A DNA stretch of 15,764 nt from Neisseria shayeganii 871 (lineage in GTDB: Bacteria; Pseudomonadota; Gammaproteobacteria; Burkholderiales; Neisseriaceae), in NCBI RefSeq assembly GCF_000226875.1, contig NZ_JH164926.1:965515-981278 (forward strand). The letters run 5' to 3'. The notes under the pieces were generated by a model. The model did not search any database. It was given only the letters and a program-made list of their open reading frames with translations, and was not told the DNA's origin. Shown in pieces: positions 1 to 5,699 of the stretch (position 1 is the first letter of the stretch; each line of letters opens with the position of its first letter). A program made the translations under genes and the position numbers.

Positions 1-4
1 CTCT

Positions 5-16
5 TTCAGGTAGCCT
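5..16 (-). repeat. AG-eikDUS DNA uptake sequence, reverse orientation
   Basis: TTCAGGTAGCCT is the exact reverse complement of AGGCTACCTGAA, the Eikenella dialect of the neisserial DNA uptake sequence. It lies near the left edge of the window, upstream of the lipoprotein gene; any partner copy to the left is outside the window. Confidence 0.85.
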
Positions 17-54
17 TCAAAAACCCTTTCAATACGAAACCGCCCGAACAAACG

Positions 55-80
55 TACCAAACATCAATACCAAACATCAA
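55..80. repeat. Two tandem copies of a 13-bp unit
   Basis: TACCAAACATCAA occurs twice head to tail (55-67, 68-80) and a third copy starts with TAC. The array ends a few bases before the AAGGAA ribosome binding site of the lipoprotein gene, so a change in copy number would alter its 5' leader. Only two copies are seen, so this may be a chance duplication. Confidence 0.6.
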
Positions 81-95
81 TACAAGGAATAACTC

Positions 96-878
96 GTGAC
101 AAAAAAACTGCTGGCCGCCGCCTTGCTATCTGCCCTGCTGGGCGCTTGCGCTACCACTGCGCCCAAATCCTATAATAATATACCTGCCAATACCGCAGCT
201 TTAAACGCTACTGCCGACCACGCAAGCGAACAGGTACACGTAAGCCAAAGCGAGCGAAAAATCATCGCCTATTACAGCTCAGACGGCGAATTGGCCGGGC
301 AGCCGATGCGCGGCGGTTATTACCGCGTATTGCTGGGCCGCAACGCCGACGGCAAAGCCGTGGTGCAGGATTTCTACCAAGACAACCAGACCAAACAAAT
401 CAATGCCGTGGTGATTCCCAACGATCAAGATTTACAAAACTTTGATGTTATCGTTAGCGAAGGACGCACCATTTGGTACACGCCCGAAGGCCGGATAACA
501 AGTTTTGTCGATATTCAAAACGGTACACAATTGCGCAAAGGTTACTACGACGAACAAGGCCGCTTGGCATTGAGCATCGAAGGCGATCCTCGGAGCAACA
601 GTTGGAGCAGAACAATTTTCTACGAAAACGGCAATCCAATTGCGATTGCCAATACACTAAATGATAAAACCAACTATCTGTATTTCCACGAAGACGGAAG
701 GAAAGTGTTTCAAATCAATCAGATTGATGGAAGTGCCACAGCCTGGAATCAAGACGGCAGCATCATGGAGTCGGAAATAAATGAAATTCCAGCCGTGTGG
801 CAGAAGACATTGGAGCACGCAAATGAGCTGAGAGACAAATACCTACTCAGAGATCAATCACTGTTCCCAACAGATTGA
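96..878 (+). CDS. Lipoprotein with MORN/YwqK-like aromatic-glycine repeats
   Basis: The product is a predicted lipoprotein of 260 residues. The start is GTG at 96, preceded by AAGGAA at 84-89 region with suitable spacing. Residues 1-17 form a short signal peptide (Lys3-Lys4, hydrophobic core) and the lipobox Leu-Gly-Ala-Cys places the lipidated cysteine at 18. The body repeats segments of the type Tyr/Phe-x-x-(Asp/Asn)-Gly-(Arg/Glu/Asn) (e.g. YSSDGE, YTPEGR, YDEQGR, YENGNP, FHEDGR, WNQDGS), reminiscent of MORN or YwqK-like repeat proteins. No catalytic motif is visible and no specific function can be assigned. The gene stands alone, converges on the stress-protein gene, and is visibly AT-richer than the rest of the window, which may indicate separate ancestry. 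The coding call is firm; the repeat-family assignment is an inference. Confidence 0.85.
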   Translation: MTKKLLAAALLSALLGACATTAPKSYNNIPANTAALNATADHASEQVHVSQSERKIIAYYSSDGELAGQPMRGGYYRVLLGRNADGKAVVQDFYQDNQTKQINAVVIPNDQDLQNFDVIVSEGRTIWYTPEGRITSFVDIQNGTQLRKGYYDEQGRLALSIEGDPRSNSWSRTIFYENGNPIAIANTLNDKTNYLYFHEDGRKVFQINQIDGSATAWNQDGSIMESEINEIPAVWQKTLEHANELRDKYLLRDQSLFPTD

Positions 879-887
879 CATTTCGAT

Positions 888-938
888 AAGGGCGCCTTGT
901 CAAAAGGCTTGTGAAGCAGCTTTGAGGCAATATCCACA
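888..938 (+). repeat. Degenerate relic of the intergenic repeat family
   Basis: This stretch aligns to the left end of the element at 6849-7031: it shares AGGGCG, then TTGTCA against CGTCA, GCTTG-GAAGC, and GAGGCA, with scattered substitutions and a 2-base gap. The right half of the element is not recognisable, although ATACCG at 940-945 echoes the conserved right-arm ATACCGCCGCAACG. It looks like a decayed or internally deleted copy lying just after the lipoprotein stop codon. Confidence 0.5.
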
Positions 939-969
939 ATACCGAACACAACCTCCCAACCAAAAAGCC

Positions 970-1153
970 GAGACCTTTGCAAAACCCCCATCTGCAGCGC
1001 ATTTCTGCGTTGTGCGTTTATGCCCTATGGGTACTGCTCGCTTGCTTAGCCTTGTAGATGATATGTCTGTCCCACAGGGATTCCTGGCGTTCACGCTCGC
1101 TGCGCTGCTACGCCTTGAACTGCATCCACATCTGAAGGTTTTGCAAAGGTCTC
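970..1153. mobile_element. MITE-like element, 17-bp perfect TIRs (GAGACCTTTGCAAAACC)
   Basis: A 184-bp non-coding element is bounded by GAGACCTTTGCAAAACC at 970-986 and its exact reverse complement at 1137-1153. The terminal sequence resembles, from memory, ends of IS5-family elements in Neisseria, so mobilisation in trans by such a transposase is plausible. Read on the minus strand, the interior contains TGCAG-CAAGGC-AGCGCAGCGAG near one end and GCAGATGGGGGTTTTG near the other, motifs shared with the elements at 6849-7031 and 11043-11206. No target-site duplication is evident. Short open frames crossing it look spurious. It fills most of the gene-free stretch 879-1206. Confidence 0.75.
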
Positions 1154-1184
1154 AGGCTACCTGAAAACCCTTTCAGGTAGCCTG
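1153..1184. terminator. DUS-pair hairpin terminator between convergent genes
   Basis: Two exact AG-eikDUS copies in opposite orientation (1154-1165 and 1172-1183) form a 14-bp perfect stem (1153-1166 with 1171-1184) around a 4-base loop, ACCC. It is followed on the plus strand by ATTTTATT. Neisserial inverted DUS pairs commonly act as transcription terminators. Here it lies between the plus-strand lipoprotein gene and the minus-strand stress-protein gene and could serve both. Confidence 0.8.
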
Positions 1185-1206
1185 ATTTTATTCAAACAAA
1201 CAACAA

Positions 1207-1677
1207 TCAATCATCGGATTCGCGGCGGATAATCAGCAGCGGCAGGCTGGTTTCGCGCATCACGGTTTCGGCGAAGCTGCCCATCAGCAAGTGCATCAAG
1301 CCGCTGCGGCCGTGCGTGCCCAACACCAGCAAATCGGCTTTTTGCTCGGCAGCATAGTCCACCAGGCTCTTGGCCATATCACGGGTGTTTTTATTGATGA
1401 CCAGCAGATGTTGGTGAACTTTGGCATCGGCGCCCAGCACTGCTTTGGCTTGCTCGGCCGCCGCTTCCAAAATTTTATTGCCCTGAGTGGTGGCCACGGC
1501 TTCGTAGCCTTCGTATTGCAGAAATTCCGGCGCCATGGTGGCCATGTATTCGGCAGGGTTGGCCACGTGCACCAAGGTCAGCTCCGCATTGTTCATTTTG
1601 GCCAAACCGCAAGCATGGGCCAAAGCGTTCTGAGAGGTACGGCTGCCGTCCACGGCGATCGCAAGGTGTTGATACAT
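1207..1677 (-). CDS. UspA-family universal stress protein
   Basis: The 156-residue product is a single-domain universal stress protein, a cytoplasmic Rossmann-like fold. The N-terminus shows the typical beta strand plus Asp10 (AIAVDGS), and residues 120-134 carry the nucleotide-binding signature G-x2-G-x9-G-S (GTHGRSGLMHLLMGS), so this is the ATP-binding (UspFG/MJ0577-like) type. Length is normal for the family. The ATG at 1677-1675 is preceded on the minus strand by a strong AAGGAGA ribosome binding site (1685-1691). It is divergent from tcdA and convergent with the upstream lipoprotein gene, ending just past the DUS hairpin. Function in stress survival is inferred from the family; no specific client or regulator can be named. 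Confidence 0.93.
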   Translation of the reverse strand: MYQHLAIAVDGSRTSQNALAHACGLAKMNNAELTLVHVANPAEYMATMAPEFLQYEGYEAVATTQGNKILEAAAEQAKAVLGADAKVHQHLLVINKNTRDMAKSLVDYAAEQKADLLVLGTHGRSGLMHLLMGSFAETVMRETSLPLLIIRRESDD

Positions 1678-1766
1678 GAGTTGTTCTCCTTATCATAAAC
1701 GCCCCTCAGGGCAAAGTAGGCATCCTGCCGCGCCGGCGCACACCGCATCGGCGGCCTGCCGCCCGC

Positions 1767-1793
1767 TTGGCAAAGACAGCTATACGGTATAAT
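1767..1793 (+). promoter_or_regulatory. Candidate sigma70 promoter for tcdA
   Basis: TTGGCA (1767-1772) and a perfect TATAAT (1788-1793) are separated by 15 bp, somewhat short. The -10 box is inside a small palindrome, TATACGGTATA (1781-1791). The implied leader to the tcdA start is about 50 nt. It lies in the divergent region between the stress-protein gene and tcdA. Confidence 0.45.
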
Positions 1794-1849
1794 AGCCGCC
1801 AATGCGTACCCACGCATCCTTTTTTTAGCCGTTTTTTGACTTGAAACAG

Positions 1850-2626
1850 ATGATTGAGCATTCTCCCGCTGCCGAGCGCCGCTTCGGCGGCATTTCCCGG
1901 CTGTATGGCCCTGCCGTCCTCAAGCGTTTTGCCAGCGCACACGTTTGTGTGGTGGGCGTGGGCGGCGTCGGTTCTTGGGCGGTGGAGGCTTTGGCGCGCA
2001 GCGGCATCGGTACGCTGACACTGATCGACTTGGACAATGTGGCCGAATCCAATACCAACCGCCAACTACACGCCCTGAGCAGCGATTTCGGCAAAGCCAA
2101 GGTGAGCGCCTTGCACGAGCGCATCCGGCAAATCAATCCGGCTTGCGCCGTGCAGGAAATCGAAGATTTCGTTACGGCCGATAATTTGCCCGAACTGTTT
2201 GCCCAGCCTTTTGATTTTGTGATTGACGCCATCGACCAAATCCGCGTCAAGGCCGCGATGGCAGATTATTTCGTGCGCCAGCGCCAACCCTTTGTGGTTA
2301 GCGGCGGCGCGGGCGGACAACGCCACCCCGCCCTGATTGCCTGCGCCGACCTGAGCCGCGTGACCCACGACCCCTTGCTGGCCAATCTGCGCTACACCCT
2401 GCGCCGCCACTACGGTTTTCCGCGCGGCGGCGACAAAATGCGCGTGCCCTGCGTGTTTTCCACCGAAAACGTTACCCCGCCGCAAAGCGGCGCTGCTTGC
2501 GCGGCCGACACCGCACCGCAGGGTTTGTCTTGCGCCGGTTACGGTGCCAGCATGCTGGTCACCGCCGCCTTCGGCCTGCATTGCGCCCACGCCGCCATCG
2601 AGCATTTGGCCGCACAGGCTACCTGA
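1850..2626 (+). CDS. tcdA: tRNA threonylcarbamoyladenosine dehydratase TcdA
   Basis: The protein is an E1-like/ThiF-fold ATP-dependent dehydratase (also CsdL/YgdL) that cyclises t6A37 of tRNA to ct6A. With the ATG at 1850 it has 258 residues. The nucleotide-binding loop GVGGVGSWAVEALARSG is at 36-52, followed by LIDLDNV (Asp60, Asp62) and the family motif Asn70-Arg71-Gln72; the typical HGDKMR-like region appears as RGGDKMRVPCVFS. A TTG at 1841 would add three residues but offers no better ribosome site. The last codons, CAG GCT ACC TGA, are part of an exact DUS (2616-2627), so the C-terminal Gln-Ala-Thr and the stop come from the uptake sequence. scpA follows 16 nt later and is probably co-transcribed unless the DUS hairpin terminates. 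Confidence 0.93.
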   Translation: MIEHSPAAERRFGGISRLYGPAVLKRFASAHVCVVGVGGVGSWAVEALARSGIGTLTLIDLDNVAESNTNRQLHALSSDFGKAKVSALHERIRQINPACAVQEIEDFVTADNLPELFAQPFDFVIDAIDQIRVKAAMADYFVRQRQPFVVSGGAGGQRHPALIACADLSRVTHDPLLANLRYTLRRHYGFPRGGDKMRVPCVFSTENVTPPQSGAACAADTAPQGLSCAGYGASMLVTAAFGLHCAHAAIEHLAAQAT

Positions 2627-2674
2627 AAGGCAGATATTTAAAATGAATGCCGCCCCACCGCTTTCAGGTAGCCT
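2616..2674. repeat. Inverted DUS pair enclosing the scpA start codon
   Basis: Exact AG-eikDUS copies at 2616-2627 (plus) and 2663-2674 (minus) extend to 14-bp complementary arms (2616-2629 and 2661-2674). The 31-nt loop holds the scpA start codon (2643) and the AT-rich leader before it. The left arm supplies the tcdA stop codon and the right arm encodes part of the poorly conserved ScpA N-terminus (Leu-Ser-Gly-Ser-Leu). There is no T-tract, so termination is uncertain. Confidence 0.75.
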
Positions 2675-3512
2675 CTCCCCTGCTCCGCCCGCCGTGGCCT
2701 GGTTGTTCGGCCAACCGGTTACCGACGTGCCGCAGGATTTGTTTATCCCGCCCGACGCACTGCAAGTGGTGCTGCACAGTTTCGAAGGCCCGCTCGACCT
2801 GCTGCTCTACCTCATCCGCAAGCAGAACATCGACGTGCTCGACATCCCCATGCTCAAAATCACCGAGCAATATTTGGCCTACATCGCCCAGATGGACGCC
2901 CGCGATCTGGACCTCACCGCCGAATACCTGCTGATGGCCGCCGTGCTGATCGAAATCAAATCGCGCCTGCTGCTGCCCCAACCGCCCGCTGCGGAAGACG
3001 AAGAAGCCGGCGACCCGCGCGCCGAGCTGGTGCGCCGCCTGCTGGCCTATGAGCAAATGAAACTCGCCGCCCAAGGCTTGGACGCCCTGCCCCGCGCCGG
3101 CCGCGATTTCGCTTGGGCTTGGCTGCCGCTGGAAATCGCCGTGGCCGCCAAACTGCCCGAGGTGCACACCGCCGACCTCACCCAAGCCTGGCTGGCCATA
3201 CTTTCCCGCACCCGCCACCACCGCAGCCATGCCGTGGTGCAGGAAGCCATTTCGGTGCGCGCCCAAATGAGCAGCATTTTGCGCCGCCTGCAAGCAGGCA
3301 GCTGCCGCTTCTGCGAACTGTTCCGCCCCGAAGAAGGCGCTGCTTATGTGGTGGTGAACTTCATCGCCCTTTTGGAATTGGTAAAAGAAGGCCTGGTGTG
3401 CGTGGTGCAGGCGGCCGATGCCTTCGGCGACATCGACATCAGGTTACAAGAGGGCACCCTTCACGATACGCCGGCCAACACCGATCCGGAATCGCTTGCT
3501 CAGGCTACCTGA
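2643..3512 (+). CDS. scpA: Segregation and condensation protein A (ScpA)
   Basis: ScpA is the kleisin subunit that bridges SMC heads and binds ScpB in the bacterial condensin complex on the nucleoid. The 289-residue product has a Pro/Ala-rich N-terminal extension (1-40) and then the family hallmark FEGPLDLLLYLIRK at 47-60, followed by the helical Asp-Leu-Asp-Leu-Thr-Ala-Glu-Tyr-Leu region and a KSRLLLP motif. The last ~80 residues are the winged-helix domain that contacts SMC. The open frame extends upstream to 2544, but that part overlaps tcdA out of frame, so ATG 2643 is chosen; AAAGG at 2626-2630 is a loosely spaced ribosome site. The gene ends in Gln-Ala-Thr-stop from an exact DUS (3502-3513). 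No scpB is in the window. Confidence 0.93.
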   Translation: MNAAPPLSGSLSPAPPAVAWLFGQPVTDVPQDLFIPPDALQVVLHSFEGPLDLLLYLIRKQNIDVLDIPMLKITEQYLAYIAQMDARDLDLTAEYLLMAAVLIEIKSRLLLPQPPAAEDEEAGDPRAELVRRLLAYEQMKLAAQGLDALPRAGRDFAWAWLPLEIAVAAKLPEVHTADLTQAWLAILSRTRHHRSHAVVQEAISVRAQMSSILRRLQAGSCRFCELFRPEEGAAYVVVNFIALLELVKEGLVCVVQAADAFGDIDIRLQEGTLHDTPANTDPESLAQAT

Positions 3513-3513
3513 A
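3502..3513 (+). repeat. AG-eikDUS overlapping the scpA stop codon
   Basis: Exact AGGCTACCTGAA; its TGA is the scpA stop codon. No inverted partner lies nearby. Confidence 0.85.
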
Positions 3514-3610
3514 AACAAACCCGCCCATGCCGCATGACGCCGTGCGCCCGCCGCCATCTTTACACACCGCCGCCAATTCGGTTTAATTGGCCGCCGTTTA
3601 TCCCTTTACC

Positions 3611-4111
3611 ATGAACACTTACCCCCCATCCCAAACCATGCCGCACAATCCCGAAATCTACCGGCTGCTCAGCCAACATTACGTCAGCCTGCCCCACTGC
3701 ATTGCGCTCGGTCTGCGCTACGAAGACATCGACGCCGGCCGCCCCGTATTAAGCATAGCCTGGCAGCCCCAACTGGTCGGCCGCCACGACCGGCAAACCG
3801 TGCACGGCGGCGTCATCACCACCCTCATCGACGTCGCCTCCGGCTGCGCCGTGGCCGCCCGCTTGGAAAAAGCGGAAATCATCGCCACCCTCGATATGCG
3901 CATCGATTATATGCACCCCGCCGAGCGCAACCGCCGCATTTACAGCCGCGCCGAGTGCTACCGCCTGGCCGGCCAAGTGGCCTTCGTGCGCAGCATCTGC
4001 TACCAAGACCACCCCGACGAGCCCATCGCCCTGGGCACCGCCACCTTTATGCGCACCCCCGTTCCCGCCGCCGAGCAAGCCAAACTCCATGCCCTGCTGA
4101 GCCAATCATGA
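3611..4111 (+). CDS. PaaI-family hotdog thioesterase
   Basis: This is a predicted acyl-CoA thioesterase with the hotdog fold, cytoplasmic. With ATG 3611 the product has 166 residues. The PaaI/4HBT active-site motif is His65-Gly66-Gly67 followed by Asp74 on the central helix (HGGVITTLID), and strands such as DMRIDYMHPA and RSICYQ follow the family pattern. Upstream TTG 3587 and downstream ATG 3638 are alternative starts; none has a clear Shine-Dalgarno. The stop overlaps the start of the next gene (ATGA, 4108-4111), indicating translational coupling with a second hotdog protein. Substrate is unknown; similar tandem pairs have been linked to aromatic or medium-chain acyl-CoA hydrolysis only by family membership. 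Confidence 0.85.
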   Translation: MNTYPPSQTMPHNPEIYRLLSQHYVSLPHCIALGLRYEDIDAGRPVLSIAWQPQLVGRHDRQTVHGGVITTLIDVASGCAVAARLEKAEIIATLDMRIDYMHPAERNRRIYSRAECYRLAGQVAFVRSICYQDHPDEPIALGTATFMRTPVPAAEQAKLHALLSQS

Positions 4112-4536
4112 CCACATTCACCCTTTCCCAAGAACGCACCGCCCACGCCGCCGAAATCATGCCCTACGCCGCCTTTATCGGCCTGCAATGCGGCGAAGAC
4201 GGCCAAGGCGTCCCGCTGTTTGCCCTACCCTACAAACGCGACAACCTCGGCAACATCTTCCTGCCCGCCCTGCACGGCGGCCTGATCGGCGGCTTTATGG
4301 AAAGCTGCGCCGCCCTGTTTTTGCTCCAACAGGCCGACTTGGCTCAACTGCCGAAAATGGTCGATTTCTCACTCGATTATCTGCGCAGCGGCAAACCCGA
4401 AACCCTGTACGCCCGCTGCCTGCTCACCCGCCAAGGCAGCCGCATCGCCAACATCGCCGTAGAAGCCTGGCAGGCCGATCTCGCCAAACCGGTGGCCGTG
4501 GCCCGCTGCCATTTTCAAATGCCCGACGCCGATTAA
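4108..4536 (+). CDS. Second PaaI-like hotdog thioesterase
   Basis: The 142-residue product is a diverged paralogue of the preceding gene. It keeps His56-Gly57-Gly58 and a carboxylate at the equivalent helix position (Glu65 in HGGLIGGFME), then the strand VDFSLDYLRSG and a C-terminal strand ending in the FQMP segment. ATG 4108 overlaps the previous stop by four bases, so the two are likely translated together and may form a heteromeric hotdog dimer (inference). The open frame continues upstream to 3955 but that part is inside the previous gene. A DUS and then a strong promoter follow, so this gene probably belongs to a different transcription unit from the resorcinol locus, although an acyl thioesterase next to an acyl-chain pathway is suggestive. 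Confidence 0.85.
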   Translation: MTTFTLSQERTAHAAEIMPYAAFIGLQCGEDGQGVPLFALPYKRDNLGNIFLPALHGGLIGGFMESCAALFLLQQADLAQLPKMVDFSLDYLRSGKPETLYARCLLTRQGSRIANIAVEAWQADLAKPVAVARCHFQMPDAD

Positions 4537-4553
4537 GCGCCCCGCCGCCCCAA

Positions 4554-4565
4554 AGGCTACCTGAA
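4554..4565 (+). repeat. AG-eikDUS
   Basis: Exact AGGCTACCTGAA, single copy, in the intergenic region between the thioesterase pair and the darA promoter. Confidence 0.85.
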
Positions 4566-4581
4566 ACCGTTCTCCCCTGAT

Positions 4582-4610
4582 TTGACAAAGAAAACAGCCG
4601 AAAATAGAAT
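4582..4610 (+). promoter_or_regulatory. Near-consensus sigma70 promoter of the resorcinol locus
   Basis: A perfect -35 box TTGACA (4582-4587) is followed after exactly 17 bp by TAGAAT (4605-4610), one base off TATAAT. The start point would fall near 4617, leaving a leader of about 36 nt before darA. It is the best-looking promoter in the window and suggests substantial basal expression of the locus. No clear operator palindrome overlaps it. Confidence 0.8.
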
Positions 4611-4652
4611 CCCGCCTACCTTGGTTTCACCCGAACGCCACCCACCGCAGCC

Positions 4653-5567
4653 ATGAGCAAACACGTTCTTCTTGTGTCTTATTCCCAAACCGGCCAGCTG
4701 TCGCGCCTGTGCGACAGCTTCGTGCGCGACTTGGCTGCGGCGGACGACATCCACGTCGAGCGGCTGGTTTTGCAGCCCGAGCGCCCATTCGCTTTTCCTT
4801 GGCGGTTTATGGACTTTTTCAACACCTTCCCCGAAACCGTCCACCTGCGCCCCGCGCCCAACCGCCCTTTCAGCTTGGCGCGCGAGCGTTACGATTTGGT
4901 CATCATCGCCTACACCGTGTGGTTTCTCTCGCCCGCCCAGCCGATTACCGCCTTTCTGCAATCTGCGCAAGCGGCGAAAGTATTGCGCCACACCCCAGTC
5001 GTCACCTTAATCGGCTGCCGGAATATGTGGCTGATGGCACAAGAAAAAACCAAAAAACTGCTGAAAAAGGCCGAAGCCCGCCTGATTGGCAACGTGGTCA
5101 AAATCGACCAATGCAGCAGCGCCACCAGCTTCATCACCACCCCGCTGTGGATGCTCACCGGCCGCAAAAAAGCCGCCTCCTGGCTACCTGAAGCCGGCAT
5201 CAGCGAAGCCGAAATCGAAGACGCCGCCCGCTTCGGCCGCCGCATCGCCGAACGCCTGCGCAGCGGCGGCCCGCTCGACGAAACCCTGCTGCAGGGCATG
5301 GGCGCCGTCAAAGTGAACGAAAAGCTGATTCTCAGCGAACGCTTCGCCCACCGCAGCTTTTATTTATGGGGCAAGCTGATTATGGCCGCCGGCCGCCGCT
5401 CGCCGCTGTTGCGCCGCGCCATGGTGGCTTTTTACGTGGTGTTTCTGATCGCCATCATTCTCACCGTGGTGCCGGCGAGCGCCCTGCTCAAACGCCTGCT
5501 CGCCCCCCTGATGCGCGACAAAATCCGTCACGAAAAAGCCTATTACAGCTGGCCTTCCGGCGAATAA
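4653..5567 (+). CDS. darA: DarA-like dialkylresorcinol enzyme, flavodoxin fold plus C-terminal membrane anchor
   Basis: The 304-residue protein resembles the 'dialkylresorcinol condensing enzyme DarA' family; in dialkylresorcinol pathways the DarA/StlC step aromatises the cyclohexanedione made by DarB/StlD. The N-terminus VLLVSYSQTGQL (residues 5-16) matches a flavodoxin-type phosphate-binding loop, followed by a YDLVIIAYTVWFLSPAQP segment typical of a flavodoxin core, so FMN-dependent oxidation is a plausible chemistry (inference). Residues about 256-276 form one strongly hydrophobic segment followed by a basic stretch (KRLL), suggesting attachment to the inner membrane. The gene is driven by the 4582-4610 promoter and is followed by darB after 132 nt containing a DUS pair. 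An 11/12 DUS variant is embedded in its coding sequence (5181-5192, Trp-Leu-Pro-Glu). Confidence 0.8.
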   Translation: MSKHVLLVSYSQTGQLSRLCDSFVRDLAAADDIHVERLVLQPERPFAFPWRFMDFFNTFPETVHLRPAPNRPFSLARERYDLVIIAYTVWFLSPAQPITAFLQSAQAAKVLRHTPVVTLIGCRNMWLMAQEKTKKLLKKAEARLIGNVVKIDQCSSATSFITTPLWMLTGRKKAASWLPEAGISEAEIEDAARFGRRIAERLRSGGPLDETLLQGMGAVKVNEKLILSERFAHRSFYLWGKLIMAAGRRSPLLRRAMVAFYVVFLIAIILTVVPASALLKRLLAPLMRDKIRHEKAYYSWPSGE

Positions 5568-5599
5568 ACACACGGCGGCCGCAAATTGCCCGCCCTATT

Positions 5600-5649
5600 T
5601 TCAGGTAGCCTGAACATGAACCGACCCAGCCGCCGGCAGGCTACCTGAA
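5600..5649. repeat. Inverted DUS pair between darA and darB
   Basis: Exact copies at 5600-5611 (minus) and 5638-5649 (plus) give 13-bp complementary arms (5600-5612, 5637-5649) with a 24-nt loop. No T-run follows. It may attenuate transcription between darA and darB or simply be an uptake site. The ATG at 5649 that could begin darB is created by the last base of the right arm, an argument against that start. Confidence 0.75.
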
Positions 5650-5699
5650 TGCCTTGCCCGCCGGCGGACACCACACCACTTACCACAAGAGAACACAAC

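Noticed and set aside
970..1153. Correia repeat (CREE/NEMIS) identity for the intergenic elements
   Set aside because: The TIRs do not match the Correia TATAGTGGATTAAC-type ends.
922..1164. Small open frames crossing the 970-1153 element on both strands
   Set aside because: They run into the terminal inverted repeats of a non-coding repeat and lack ribosome sites; such frames are commonly misannotated as hypothetical proteins.
4108..4536. Including the thioesterases in the resorcinol operon
   Set aside because: A strong promoter and a DUS lie between them and darA, so co-transcription is not supported; a functional link remains possible.
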